Assembly (NCBI GenBank): GCA_964596165.1
Contig: CAZQTW010000022.1
Location: 15,005 to 79,004, forward strand
Direction: 5' to 3'
DNA: 64,000 nt
Source: CAYUQT01 sp964596165
GTDB lineage: Bacteria > Planctomycetota > Phycisphaerae > UBA1845 > JAFGLZ01
Each line of letters begins with the position of its first letter. Within the stretch, counting starts at the first letter, position 1. The notes beneath the pieces were generated by a model. The model was given only the letters and a program-made list of their open reading frames with translations, was not told where the DNA came from and made no database searches. Below are positions 33,480 to 42,954 of this stretch, piece by piece. Made by a program: the position numbers and the translations under genes.

Positions 33480-34877
33480 ATGGCACGGTTGAAAAGTTCT
33501 CCAACGGCTCCAGCTCGCCGCAAGAATGGGACGATTCGGACCTACCGTGCGGCGCTGGAATTCATCAACTCCGCAACCGACTACGAAAAGCAGAGTCGGA
33601 TCGGCTACAACCACACTAATTTCAGCTTGAACCGAATGAGCCGCCTTCTGAAGGCGCTCGGCGATCCTCACAAGAAGATTCGCACGGTTCACATTGCGGG
33701 CACTAAGGGCAAAGGCTCGACGGCCACCATGCTGTCGAACATGCTACAAGGGTGTGGTTACCAAGTCGGCCTCTACACTTCGCCTCACCTGATCGACCTT
33801 CGAGAGCGCATCACCATCAACGGGCAGATGATCAGCGAGGCGGACATGACGAGGATTATCATCAAGATCTCGCCCCTGGTCAAACGGATGGACAAGGATA
33901 CGCCGACGTTCTTCGAGATCATGACGGCGGTTGCGTTCGTCTACTTTGTGTCTAAGAAGGTGGACATCGCGGTCATTGAGACCGGTTTGGGGGGACGACT
34001 GGACTCGACGAACGTCATTAAGCCCGCCGCGTGCGGGATTACCAGCATCAGCTTCGACCATATGTCTCAGTTGGGTGCGACACTGGACAAGATCGCCGAA
34101 GAGAAGGCCGGCATCTTCAAGTCGGGCGTTACGATCGTTTCGGCCCCTCAGGCCCAGGAAGTCAAGCGGGTCCTTCGCAAGGTGGCCACCCGAGTCGGGG
34201 CCGATCTGCGTTTTACGGGCGAAGACATTGAATTCAGCTATCGCTTCGAAAGTTCGAGGGCTGTCGGACCGCACACGCGCGTCTGCCTGACGACCCCTCA
34301 GAGCCGCTTCGAGCACCTTCACGTGCCGCTCCTTGGCGAACACCAGGCGATCAACTGTGGCGTGGCGCTGGGTTTGATGGATGCCCTGAAGGAAAAGGGA
34401 TTCAAGATCGACGATCAGAAGGCCATCGAAGGCTTGGCCCGCGTCCGGTTGCCCGGGCGCATGGAGATTATCAGCGAGGACCCGCGGATCCTCGTGGACG
34501 GCGCCCACAATGCGGCCAGTATCGAGGCGCTAATGCGAGCGATCGGTCAGAACATACCCTATGACAGCATGGTCTTGATCTTCGGATGCCAGGGCGACAA
34601 GGACGTGGATGGGATGTTGCGGCAGATCCAGTACGGGGCCGACAAGGTGATCTTCGCTCCGACATCATCCCCGCGATCGTGTGATCCCGAGACTCTCGCC
34701 GCCCGATTCACCGAAATCAGCGGAAAGATGGCCCAGGTCGCCAGGAATGCCGACGAGGCGCTTTCTATTGCCGGCCATGCCGTCGACCGCGACGACCTGA
34801 TCTGTGTGACGGGCTCATTCTACCTCGTCGGACAGATCAAGAAAGTGGTCCTCAAGCGTCGCAACCTTCGTCGTTGA
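33480..34877 (+). CDS. folC: Folylpolyglutamate synthase / dihydrofolate synthase
   Basis: A 465-residue Mur-ligase-family enzyme that adds glutamate to dihydropteroate and to folates. It has the ATP-binding P-loop HIAGTKGKGSTATML, the folate-family segment YTSPHLIDLRERI, ETGLGGRLDSTNV, and SFDHMSQLGATLDKIAEEKAG, which carries the metal and carbamyl-lysine region. The C-terminal domain has LPGRMEII and LVDGAHNAASIEAL. There is no ribosome-binding site before the ATG, which agrees with a leaderless transcript from the promoter directly upstream. A strong hairpin follows the gene. Confidence 0.94.
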   Translation: MARLKSSPTAPARRKNGTIRTYRAALEFINSATDYEKQSRIGYNHTNFSLNRMSRLLKALGDPHKKIRTVHIAGTKGKGSTATMLSNMLQGCGYQVGLYTSPHLIDLRERITINGQMISEADMTRIIIKISPLVKRMDKDTPTFFEIMTAVAFVYFVSKKVDIAVIETGLGGRLDSTNVIKPAACGITSISFDHMSQLGATLDKIAEEKAGIFKSGVTIVSAPQAQEVKRVLRKVATRVGADLRFTGEDIEFSYRFESSRAVGPHTRVCLTTPQSRFEHLHVPLLGEHQAINCGVALGLMDALKEKGFKIDDQKAIEGLARVRLPGRMEIISEDPRILVDGAHNAASIEALMRAIGQNIPYDSMVLIFGCQGDKDVDGMLRQIQYGADKVIFAPTSSPRSCDPETLAARFTEISGKMAQVARNADEALSIAGHAVDRDDLICVTGSFYLVGQIKKVVLKRRNLRR

Positions 34878-34917
34878 CTTCCGAAGAGCGACCGCATTCT
34901 CCATACCAAGATACCAC

Positions 34918-34944
34918 CCAGGGCAGCCTCAGCGGCTGCCCTGG
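34918..34944 (+). terminator. Terminator hairpin after folC
   Basis: Perfect 11-bp stem CCAGGGCAGCC/GGCTGCCCTGG with loop TCAGC, followed by ATCGTTTAT. It begins 40 nt after the folC stop. Confidence 0.7.
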
Positions 34945-35041
34945 ATCGTTTATGGAGGCGAGCGCACACCTGCCGAGCCGGCGACTTGATCTCAACCGGT
35001 TCTTGGTTCTACCGGCGCTTTGTCGCGGATGAGAGTGCGGA

Positions 35042-35079
35042 TGGGTGGGGAGGGCAAGGACCCTCGCCCTCTCCACCCA
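35042..35079 (-). terminator. Hairpin after the aminotransferase gene
   Basis: A 14-bp stem with one G-U pair (arms 35042-35055 and 35066-35079) lies 18 nt past the stop of the minus-strand aminotransferase. There is no U-run, so termination is suggested by position and stability only. Confidence 0.45.
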
Positions 35080-35096
35080 CCGAGTGCCGTGAATCA

Positions 35097-36245
35097 TCAG
35101 GCGCGTTTCGCAAGGACGGTTTGGGCGGCGGTCAGGCCGGCACCCAGGCTGAACCTGTGACCCAGTTCGGCCAACACCAGTTCCAACGCCCCGATCATGC
35201 CGATCGTGTCCGCAACGTCGACATAGCCCATGTGAGAAACACGGATGACCTTGCCCTTCAAGTGGTCCTGACCGGCGGCCACGTGGAACCCATAGTCCGC
35301 CTTCAGCTTCTTGCGCAACGCCCCTTCGTCCACGCCTGGAGGTACAACCAACCCCGTCACCGAATCTGACGGATCCTTCGCGTAGACCGGCATTCCGATG
35401 GCCTGTGCGGCAGCGCGCGTCGCCTTGGCGAGCAGGGCGGTCCGCGCCCAGACGTTCTCGATCCCTTCCTTGCGGATCATGCCCAGCGTGACCGCCAGAC
35501 CTCGGATCATCGCGTTGTTAGGTGTGTACGGCGTGTCGGAATCCACCAGACTCTTACGGTACGCCTTGGGACACAGATAGAAGGAATGCGAGGCGAACGA
35601 GTCGATCCGCTTCCAGGCCCGCTCGCTTACGGCCAGGAAACCCAGTCCGGGCGGCAGCATCAGGGCCTTTTGGCTGCCGGTCACGACCACATCGATTCCC
35701 CACGCGTCCGTCTTTACCGGCAAGGCGCCGACGCTCGTGATGCCGTCCACCAGCAGAAGGACATCGTCGCCACGCTCACGCACCACGCCGGCGATTTTCT
35801 CAAGATCGCAGGCCGCTGCCGTGCTCGTCTCCGAATGCGTGACGATAACCGCGCCGATCGTTGAATCGCTCTTGAGCTGCTGCGCTATGACCTCGGCCTT
35901 GGGACCATACCCCCATTCGACGTCGTAGTTCACACTCTCAATGCCGAACGCCGCGCACACCTTGCCCCAGCGTTCGCCGAACTTCCCGCCCCGGGCCACC
36001 AGCGCCTTCCGGCCGGGAGGGCAGCAACCCACGATCGCCGACTCCATCGCCGAGGTTCCCGATCCGGTGATCGTCAGCACGGTCCCGCTCGTCTGGAACA
36101 CATACTGAAGACCTTCTGTCACCTGCTTGAACATCGCCTTGAACTCGGGCGTCCGATGGTGCTCGACCGGCTTAGCCATCTCGAGCAGGGCTTCGGACGG
36201 CACAGAGGTTGGCCCCGGGGTCAATAATCGCAACTTATTCATCAT
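35097..36245 (-). CDS. Class V PLP aminotransferase (serine/alanine-glyoxylate type)
   Basis: A 382-residue pyridoxal-phosphate enzyme. The N-terminal LLTPGPTSVPSEAL and HHRTPEF are hallmarks of the alanine-glyoxylate/serine-pyruvate aminotransferase group. THSETSTAA, LLVDGITSVGALPV (Asp binds the PLP ring nitrogen) and TGSQKALMLPPG (Lys forms the Schiff base) complete the active site. Likely reactions are serine or alanine with glyoxylate, or phosphonate-type transaminations; the exact substrate is not certain. The first of two ATGs (36245) has GGAG 5 nt before it. It is a single-gene unit with its own promoter. Confidence 0.92.
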   Translation of the reverse strand: MMNKLRLLTPGPTSVPSEALLEMAKPVEHHRTPEFKAMFKQVTEGLQYVFQTSGTVLTITGSGTSAMESAIVGCCPPGRKALVARGGKFGERWGKVCAAFGIESVNYDVEWGYGPKAEVIAQQLKSDSTIGAVIVTHSETSTAAACDLEKIAGVVRERGDDVLLLVDGITSVGALPVKTDAWGIDVVVTGSQKALMLPPGLGFLAVSERAWKRIDSFASHSFYLCPKAYRKSLVDSDTPYTPNNAMIRGLAVTLGMIRKEGIENVWARTALLAKATRAAAQAIGMPVYAKDPSDSVTGLVVPPGVDEGALRKKLKADYGFHVAAGQDHLKGKVIRVSHMGYVDVADTIGMIGALELVLAELGHRFSLGAGLTAAQTVLAKRA

Positions 36246-36327
36246 TAATACTCCGCATTATTGCTAAACCATCCGGACACATCGCACCTCGAGCAGCTTT
36301 GCTTGTACGTCTTTTGAGCGGGGGGCG

Positions 36328-36356
36328 ATTATAGTTTGCGAGGCCCGCTGACTCAA
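36328..36356 (-). promoter_or_regulatory. Promoter for the aminotransferase
   Basis: On the minus strand TTGAGT (36356-36351), 17-nt spacer and a perfect TATAAT (36333-36328). The leader would be about 75 nt. Confidence 0.6.
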
Positions 36357-36433
36357 CACCATATCTCAAGCTACCTGCGATTGCTGCTCTCTGGACTCGG
36401 CCTGCGCCTCGGCAGCAGCCCGTGATGAGGGTC

Positions 36434-36483
36434 GTGGCACGGACTTCCAGGCCGTGTTCTCACCGGCGAGGTGCCCGTGCCAC
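36434..36483. repeat. REP-like palindrome
   Basis: Perfect 9-bp outer stem GTGGCACGG (36434-36442)/CCGTGCCAC (36475-36483) with smaller hairpins inside (CACGG/CCGTG and CACC/GGTG). It lies in the 689-nt divergent region between the aminotransferase and the first TadG-like gene; the rest of that region holds no convincing gene. Confidence 0.55.
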
Positions 36484-36934
36484 ACCATTTCGACCACTTC
36501 TTCCACGGGCCGTTAGCGGTGCACGGCCATCATATCGGTGTTGGCCCTTGCACATGAATGGGCCATCGTCGGCGAGAATGATCATATGGCTGAGACCTCT
36601 CAAGCCCACGACCGATAACCCCCGCAGAACGTACTGCTTGGAACTAGGGATCCACCGCCAACTAAGCCAGTTTCTCACATGATATCCATGGTAAGGGGGC
36701 AAGGTCACCACCAGCATGGTCTGTGCGACTGACATGTTGGCCATAAGAATGGACAACACCCCACACGCGCCATATTTATCCTATTTTGTCCTAAATACCC
36801 ATTTTCCGCTGGCCGCGCGACGGTCTTATTTGCATATTTTCCCTTAGGGCAGAAAGGTGAAGTCCGGCCATACGCGCCCATCGGGTCGGTCATTGGGTCG
36901 GCTCTTGCCCTATAAGCAGAAACGGGGGAAGAAG

Positions 36935-38080
36935 ATGAGAACCAGAAGCATGCAAAATAGGCGTCGAGGCGCCGTCGTCGTCTGGTCGGCGCTATCCATG
37001 ACCACACTGTTGGGTTTTGCCGCGCTCTCGGTGGATCTTGGATATGTGTATATGGTCCGTACGCAACTGCAAGCTTCGGCTGATGCAGCCGCGTTGGCCG
37101 GAGCCAGCGCCTACTTCACCGACGCCGCCATCAAGAACGATTGGTGCCAAGTGACGTCTACGGCCTCTCAAAGGGCCAGCTACATCGCGTATCAGAATGT
37201 GACTGAGAACGTGCCGACGATCCTCAGTTACGGCGACATTATGCTCGGCCGTCATGATTTCAACAATCCCAGCGCGCCGCTCACATACACGGGAAAGTGG
37301 AATGGCGTGAACGTAACTGCTCGACGGACTGTCGGCAGCGCAAACGGTCCTTTGAACCTCTTCTTCGCGAATATCTTCGGGATCTCCCAGACCGGCTTGA
37401 TCGCCACGGCTCGGGCCGCCGTGGATGATCGATTCGCCGGATATCGACTCCAGGAAGACGGAGTAATGATCCCGTTCACCATCTACCGCAACACGTACTA
37501 CACCATGCTGGCCACGGGGCTTGATCAGTACGCACATGATGCGAACACGGTCTACAAATGGCCCGACGGCATACGAGAAATCAAGCTCTATCCATGGGTG
37601 GATGACAAGGACATCGGCGGCGACGCACCCGGCAACTTCGGTACGCTCAATATCGGCGTCGGCGACCAGGGAACCACGATGTTGGAACAACAGATTCTCA
37701 ATGGCGTTACCGCTGAGCAACTGCGAAACGAGTTCGGAACGACTACGCTGCTCTTCCACGGTGAAGACGGTCAGCCAATCACGTATGTGGCGACGGGCAA
37801 CCCCGGACTTTCTACCGGACTCAGAGATGCCGTCCAGGCGAGAATTGGAGACGTCGTGGGCTTCTTCATTCATGACAGTGTTGCTGACGGCGGATCCAAT
37901 TGCCAGTATGTTATTAGTGACATCCGCTTCGGTCGGGTCATGGACATCATCCTTACGGGCAATCTTCACTACCGGTCCATCGTGATCCAGCCGTGCGGCT
38001 ACACGAGCATGGCCATTGTCGTCGAAGTTGGCGCACCATCGAGCAACGGATACGTCGGGCGCGCCGTCTTGGTCCAATAG
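36935..38080 (+). CDS. TadG-like pilus-assembly/secreted protein 1
   Basis: A 381-residue protein. Residues 10-55 match the TadE/TadG N-terminal signature: RRGAVVVWSALSMTTLLGFA as a membrane helix, then SVDLGYVYMVRTQLQASADAAALAGA. This segment anchors Flp-pilus pseudopilin-like proteins in the inner membrane with the body outside. The remaining 320 residues have no recognised domain and are rich in Asn, Thr and Tyr. GGGGGAAG precedes the ATG at 36935. No other tad genes (CpaF ATPase, TadB/C) lie in the window. It is a paralogue of the next gene at its N-terminus. Confidence 0.82.
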   Translation: MRTRSMQNRRRGAVVVWSALSMTTLLGFAALSVDLGYVYMVRTQLQASADAAALAGASAYFTDAAIKNDWCQVTSTASQRASYIAYQNVTENVPTILSYGDIMLGRHDFNNPSAPLTYTGKWNGVNVTARRTVGSANGPLNLFFANIFGISQTGLIATARAAVDDRFAGYRLQEDGVMIPFTIYRNTYYTMLATGLDQYAHDANTVYKWPDGIREIKLYPWVDDKDIGGDAPGNFGTLNIGVGDQGTTMLEQQILNGVTAEQLRNEFGTTTLLFHGEDGQPITYVATGNPGLSTGLRDAVQARIGDVVGFFIHDSVADGGSNCQYVISDIRFGRVMDIILTGNLHYRSIVIQPCGYTSMAIVVEVGAPSSNGYVGRAVLVQ

Positions 38081-38281
38081 TGCGAATGGACCGATGCAGG
38101 AGGCTTGAGGGGGGTCATCTAGAACCGGGCACGTGATTGGGATCCGAAGTGCGGACCCATAATATCGGAGCTAGGGCGTTGTTGGAGGCAGCGCCGCTGA
38201 CTGAAAAAGACTGGAGATCTCCCAATCGGATTCAACGGCAGATGTGATATTTCCCATTTTCCCTAAATCCCCCATAATCAC

Positions 38282-38310
38282 TTGACTGGACCACTGCCAA
38301 ATTCCATATT
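38282..38310 (+). promoter_or_regulatory. Candidate promoter for the second TadG-like gene
   Basis: TTGACT (38282-38287), 17-nt spacer, CATATT (38305-38310, four of six). It lies within the 336-nt spacer between the two TadG-like genes, suggesting separate transcription. Confidence 0.4.
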
Positions 38311-38416
38311 CTCCCTTGGAGTGTAGGGGCACCGATTTTAGGAATGGAATCTGAGGTTGTACCGGCCCGTTTGGCCTGCGGGCAAGCGTGCCGTTTGGGT
38401 CGGGGGAGGTCATGTG

Positions 38417-40207
38417 ATGAGGGGAAGAAGAAGCACGAATCGTCGTCGGGGTGCCGTCGTTGTCTGGACGGCCATGTCCATGGTCACGCTCCTGGGCTTC
38501 GCCGCGCTGTCGGTGGACCTGGGCTACTTGTATATGGTTCGGGCCGAGCTTCAAGTTGCGGCCGACGCCGCGGCACTTGCGGCCGCGGGGCAACTCGCCA
38601 ACGGAGGCGGCGACGCACAGGCGGCTGCCCGTCAGATGGCCAACCAGTACGCGGCCATCAATCCGGTGCTGAACCAGACGCCGGTCCTCGACCCGGCAAC
38701 GGATGTCGTGTTCGGTCAGGCCATTCTGAACCCTGCCACCGGCAAGTATGATTTCGTACCAAACGCCGCCGTGACCGACGCGGTCAGGGTTCGCGTACGC
38801 AGGACCGCCGATTCGCCCAACGGCAGTGTTCCGCTGTTGTTCGCGAACATCTTCGGCAAGAGTCAGAAGGACATGTTCGCCGAGTCGACGGCCATCCTGG
38901 TGCCGCGCGACATCGCGATCGTCGCGGACTTGTCGGCGTCGCATAACGACGACAGCGAGCTTCGGCACATCAACGAACCGAACATCTCGATCAACCTGTG
39001 GAACGTCTGGGCGGCCATGCCCGGCGGCATGAGTCCGAGCGACCCCAACTACAGCCCGCAGAAAGCCGGTCCGACCTGGGGCGCCTTCATGCAGCAGGCC
39101 GGCTTCGGCGAGATGACGCTGAACTCCGGCTACAACCCCGTCAGTGACACCGGGCTGGCCTACCTGCCGAAGGGCTCTTCCTGGACGAGCAACACGGTCA
39201 TAGCCAACCTGCTTCGGGCACAGAACTACAACGAGAGGGAAGTCAGCGCGATCCTGTCGGCCAGCTACGACAGCGACGAAACGGTATGGAAGGCCCGCGT
39301 CTGCACCGCCCTGGGGCTGTCGGTATGGCGGAGCGGTTTGGGCGCCGATCCGGACGGCAAACTGCCCAAGTGGCAAATCGAGGGCCTTACGCCGGGTAAC
39401 GGCGACACCAAGGTCGTCTGGAGTAGTGAGTTGACCTGGGTCCGCTCTTACCCGTATCCGAGCGGATCGTGGAGTGATTGGCTCACCTACGTCAAGTCAA
39501 CTTCAAGCCGAATGTACAGCGAGGGAAATACGGCCTTCCGATATCGGTTCGGCGTCAAGACGTTCATGAACTACCTTCTGGAGAACAAGCCCAGTCACAG
39601 CGCGTGTCCGGACCTGGCGTTGACGCCGGCACAGCCCATGCAGGCCGTCAAGGAAGCCGTCGAACGGATGATGCAGATCATCGACGAGCTCGACACCGAC
39701 GACCAGGTCAGCTTGGAAGTGTACGACACCTGGGGCCGGCACGAGGTGGATCTGACCAAGGACTACGCTCAGATCAGCCATCGCCTGAATCAGATGCAGG
39801 CCGGCTACTACCAAAGCACGACCAACATGGCCGACGGTGAGAACAAGGCCATCGCCGAGCTGAGCAGCGGTCGGGCTCGCCTCGCCGCCGTCAAGGTGAT
39901 GATCCTCCTGACCGACGGAAACGCCAACACCGACCTTAGCGGATACACCGGCTACAACGAGTACGAGCCGGATACGCTCCCGAAGATACAGGCGAGGGAG
40001 AAGGCGCAGGAAGCCGCGGCGATGGGCATCCGGATCTACACGGTCGGCGTCGGCGCCCGAGTCGATACCGTCGGATTGGAAGAGATCGCCGCAATCGGAC
40101 ACGGAACCTACTTCCAGGCGTCGGGATCGATCGACGACTACACCGCTCAACTCCGAGCAATTTTCGAGACCCTCGGAGGAAAGCGACCCGTGATGTTGAT
40201 CAATTAG
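38417..40207 (+). CDS. TadG-like protein 2 with von Willebrand factor A domain
   Basis: A 596-residue protein with the same N-terminal anchor as its upstream neighbour (RRGAVVVWTAMSMVTLLGFA, then SVDLGYLYMVRAELQVAADA). From residue about 170 a vWA domain starts with the metal-site motif DIAIVADLSASHNDDS. Insertions follow, then a second metal-site strand MILLTDGNANTD, and IRIYTVGVGA near the C-terminus. TadG proteins with vWA domains are thought to link tight-adherence pili to the envelope. The ATG at 38417 is 7 nt after GGGGGAGG. It ends at an intrinsic terminator. Confidence 0.86.
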   Translation: MRGRRSTNRRRGAVVVWTAMSMVTLLGFAALSVDLGYLYMVRAELQVAADAAALAAAGQLANGGGDAQAAARQMANQYAAINPVLNQTPVLDPATDVVFGQAILNPATGKYDFVPNAAVTDAVRVRVRRTADSPNGSVPLLFANIFGKSQKDMFAESTAILVPRDIAIVADLSASHNDDSELRHINEPNISINLWNVWAAMPGGMSPSDPNYSPQKAGPTWGAFMQQAGFGEMTLNSGYNPVSDTGLAYLPKGSSWTSNTVIANLLRAQNYNEREVSAILSASYDSDETVWKARVCTALGLSVWRSGLGADPDGKLPKWQIEGLTPGNGDTKVVWSSELTWVRSYPYPSGSWSDWLTYVKSTSSRMYSEGNTAFRYRFGVKTFMNYLLENKPSHSACPDLALTPAQPMQAVKEAVERMMQIIDELDTDDQVSLEVYDTWGRHEVDLTKDYAQISHRLNQMQAGYYQSTTNMADGENKAIAELSSGRARLAAVKVMILLTDGNANTDLSGYTGYNEYEPDTLPKIQAREKAQEAAAMGIRIYTVGVGARVDTVGLEEIAAIGHGTYFQASGSIDDYTAQLRAIFETLGGKRPVMLIN

Positions 40208-40243
40208 ACGGAGCTGCAATCACGGAGGGGGTTGGAAGCACCG

Positions 40244-40281
40244 GGGCGGGCGCTTACCAGGCGACCCGCCCTTGCCCTTTT
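40244..40281 (+). terminator. Intrinsic terminator after the TadG-like gene
   Basis: Stem GGGCGGGCGC/GCG-A-CCCGCCC (one bulged A), then TTGCCCTTTTT. It starts 37 nt after the stop at 40207. Confidence 0.7.
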
Positions 40282-40348
40282 TACGCGGCCGGCCGGCGCC
40301 GCCGGAAACCGCCCGACGGTCGCTCCCCTCGACGACGTCATCCTCTCA

Positions 40349-40376
40349 TTGCTCGGCATCGTCTTCTCGGTAGAAT
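40349..40376 (+). promoter_or_regulatory. Candidate promoter for lpxA
   Basis: TTGCTC (40349-40354), 16-nt spacer, TAGAAT (40371-40376, five of six). Leader of about 28 nt, containing GGAG before the ATG at 40411. Confidence 0.45.
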
Positions 40377-40410
40377 AGGCGACGATTGTTCTATTGGAGA
40401 AGCACGACTC

Positions 40411-41241
40411 ATGGCCATCCACCCCGCCGCCGTCGTAGATCCCAAGGCTGAGATCGATTCCACCGCGGACGTCGGACCCCACGCCGTTATCGAAGGTCCG
40501 GTGAAGATCGGGGCGAACACCCGGATCTACCCGAATGCGTACATCTCCGGCTGGACGACGATCGGACGGAACTGCCAGATCCACCCCGGCGTCGTCGTCG
40601 GTCACCTGCCGCAGGACTTTCATTTCCAGGAGTGCCGCAGCTTCTGTGTCATCGGCGACGGCACGATCGTTCGCGAGTTCGCGAGCATCCATCGCGGAAC
40701 CCAACCCGAGTCATCCACCGTCGTCGGAAGCAACTGCTTCATCATGGGTTACTCGCACATCGGGCACAATTGCGTGCTCGGCGACGGCGTCAAGTTCTAC
40801 AACATGGCCGCCGCCAGCGGGCACGTCGAGATCGGAGCCAACGCCATCGTCAGCGGCTACACGGTGATTCACCAGTTTGTCCGCATCGGTCCGTACGCCA
40901 TCATCGGCGGGTTGAGTCGTATCGGCATGGACGTGGCCCCCTTCTTCACCTGTATCCGTGAGACCGAGTGCATCGGCATCAACGCCATCGGCATGCGACG
41001 AAACGGATTTACCCGCGAGCAGATCCTCGACGCCAAGGAGGCCTATCGCATCCTCTACCGCTCCGGTACGACGTTTCGAAAGGCCGTCGATCGCCTCGCG
41101 GAAGCGGTCAAGACCGATGTGGGCCGACAGATCCTCGACTTCGTCAGGTCGCCCAGCAAGCGAGGGTTCGCCGGCGGACCGAGCCACCGCGAGAGCTTCG
41201 CCGGCCGTCAATCCGAGTTGCCCGACGACTCTGTCGCATGA
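40411..41241 (+). CDS. lpxA: Acyl-ACP--UDP-N-acetylglucosamine O-acyltransferase
   Basis: A 276-residue enzyme for the first step of lipid A synthesis, the 3-O-acylation of UDP-GlcNAc. The N-terminal two thirds is a left-handed beta-helix of hexapeptide repeats (IHPAAVVDPKAEI, then VGPHAVIEGPVKIGANTRIYP). The catalytic histidine lies in MGYSHIGHNC, and the C-terminal helical domain begins at GMRRNGFTREQI. The last 30 residues extend beyond the usual length of about 260. Its presence implies an LPS-containing outer membrane. The other lipid A genes are not in the window. Confidence 0.94.
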   Translation: MAIHPAAVVDPKAEIDSTADVGPHAVIEGPVKIGANTRIYPNAYISGWTTIGRNCQIHPGVVVGHLPQDFHFQECRSFCVIGDGTIVREFASIHRGTQPESSTVVGSNCFIMGYSHIGHNCVLGDGVKFYNMAAASGHVEIGANAIVSGYTVIHQFVRIGPYAIIGGLSRIGMDVAPFFTCIRETECIGINAIGMRRNGFTREQILDAKEAYRILYRSGTTFRKAVDRLAEAVKTDVGRQILDFVRSPSKRGFAGGPSHRESFAGRQSELPDDSVA

Positions 41242-41307
41242 ACTCGGCAACCGCGCCCGTGACGAAACCGACGTCGGATGAGGCGCCGTGCAGGGTCTTC
41301 GATCGCG

Positions 41308-42015
41308 CTACCGGCCGGGTCGCGAACCGGAAGACGGCAAGGTCGACGTGGCGGGCCGCGCGACGGAGACCGCATCTCTCATGGCCTTCACCTTCCTGAA
41401 CACGCGGCCGGCGAACTCGCTTCGGATCTCTTCAAGGGTCAAGTCGCGGCGCTCCAATTCCCTCGCACACACCTCGACGCTCGATGCGAGCGAGCCGATC
41501 AAGCCGGGCAGCTCCGGATTCGGCGAGGGCGGCGCGTACAGCCAGCGGCCGTCTTGAAGCACGAACTGATACTCCTCATGCGGCAGCCGATTCGACACCT
41601 GAGCCACCACCACCGCGCGGTCGCCTTCCAGCCGTTCGCCGCTGAATTCGACGAATCGGCTGAACAGCCCGATGTTGTCCTCCAGACCGCTCAAGTCAAA
41701 CTCGCCGGCCACCATCTCCCCGTGCAGGGCGGCGATTCGTTGCTGGGCCCGCCTGTTCGCATCGAGCAGACGGTCGATCGCCATGAGCGTGTCCACCAGC
41801 ACGCCCCGCTGACCCAATACAACGTGCGTCCCGAACTGCATGTATTTCCGCTCGCGCTGCAGGGCCCGCAGGGTCTTCGCCACGTCGACCGGCGAGGCCG
41901 GCGGACCGGCCTGCCCCGCGGCGTCCTTGCTGTTGCAGCCCGAGCAGAGTCCCACCATGAGCCATGCGGAGCAGGCCGCCATGCCGGCACGCCACAACCG
42001 TGCGTTTTTGCTCAT
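41308..42015 (-). CDS. Lipoprotein at the end of the secretin cluster
   Basis: A 235-residue protein with a lipoprotein signal (MAACSAWLMVGLCSGC; the +1 cysteine is residue 27). The mature part is mostly helical (ALQRERKYMQFGTHVVLG, then ANRRAQQRIAALHGEMVAG). A short strand region carries EEYQFVLQDGRWLYAPP. There is no known domain. It is the last gene of the minus-strand cluster containing the two giant secretin-domain proteins, so a pilotin or accessory role is conceivable, but nothing in the sequence proves it. Confidence 0.72.
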   Translation of the reverse strand: MSKNARLWRAGMAACSAWLMVGLCSGCNSKDAAGQAGPPASPVDVAKTLRALQRERKYMQFGTHVVLGQRGVLVDTLMAIDRLLDANRRAQQRIAALHGEMVAGEFDLSGLEDNIGLFSRFVEFSGERLEGDRAVVVAQVSNRLPHEEYQFVLQDGRWLYAPPSPNPELPGLIGSLASSVEVCARELERRDLTLEEIRSEFAGRVFRKVKAMRDAVSVARPATSTLPSSGSRPGR

Positions 42016-42177
42016 GGGATCGCAATACCCCGCTCGCGCCGGTACGGTTCGACAGCGTTGCGCCTGGTCGCGGAAAGCCTTCTTGCCGCGGCCGCCGACT
42101 CGGACCGGTCGCTAAGAACCTTTCCCGCGGCGCGATCGGCTTCCAGCATTCCGAAATCGGAAACCCGGCATCCCCGG

Positions 42178-42837
42178 TTACGTCCGCCCCCGCGCCGGCA
42201 CCTGTAACCAGAATGGCGGACGGCGAACCAGACGCCCGTCCGTCCGCTGATACTCGATCACGAGAGCGGCTCGTTTTCCGGCCAGATCCAGGTCGCCCCA
42301 GGAAAGGCGAAGCTGATACCCATCGCCCATCACGTACGTCCGGTCCGGACGGCGCACCACGCGAAACGGCATGGCCTTCTCGGGCGGCAGCACCCATTCA
42401 TGCAACAGCTTGCCGACGGCATTCTGCCCGGCTCGCGCATCGGCCTCTTTCGTGGCGCTCGACGAATCCTGAGGCTCATACAGCAACACACGGATCGTCC
42501 CCGCGCCGAAGACGCCCTTCTGCGTGCTCGCCGAGATCAGGTACAGATTGACCGCCAAGCCGTTGATCTTGGTCGGGTCCGACATGTCGAAGTTGACCCA
42601 CGGCTTGGGCCGAATCGTACACATGATCGCCATGACGTCGTCGAAAAGCGGGGCGTTTACCGTCTGCTGGACGTGTGGCGGAGTGTCGCAGCCGATCAAG
42701 AGCGGAACGGCCGGTACGATTACAAGGACGGAAAAGAGACGCAATACCCTTGGGCACGCCCCTCTTCGGGCCCTCACGAAAAGGACCCCACCCTGCCGAC
42801 GTGCCCCCCGAAGGAATCCACCCGAGCAGAAGGTCAT
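42178..42837 (-). CDS. Lipoprotein downstream of the giant secretin
   Basis: A 219-residue protein with a hydrophobic core and lipobox (LFSVLVIVPAVPLLIG-C) placed unusually far from the ATG at 42837. That ATG has GAGGT 7 nt upstream. A GTG at 42777 would give a more usual signal length and also has a GGGTGGGG before it. The mature part includes INGLAVNLYLISASTQKGVFG and GTIRVLLYEPQ, beta-rich strands reminiscent of lipoproteins tied to secretion systems. The family is not recognised. It starts 117 nt after the secretin stop on the same strand. Confidence 0.7.
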   Translation of the reverse strand: MTFCSGGFLRGARRQGGVLFVRARRGACPRVLRLFSVLVIVPAVPLLIGCDTPPHVQQTVNAPLFDDVMAIMCTIRPKPWVNFDMSDPTKINGLAVNLYLISASTQKGVFGAGTIRVLLYEPQDSSSATKEADARAGQNAVGKLLHEWVLPPEKAMPFRVVRRPDRTYVMGDGYQLRLSWGDLDLAGKRAALVIEYQRTDGRLVRRPPFWLQVPARGRT

Positions 42838-42954
42838 GGCCGGACCTCACTTCGTCCCAGCATCGAGCCCTCGCACCTCACCCGAATCGAGAAAACGACC
42901 GTCGCAGCCGGGAGCCTAGTTGGAGAGGTCCCCCGGGGCGCAGCCCCCTCCCTG

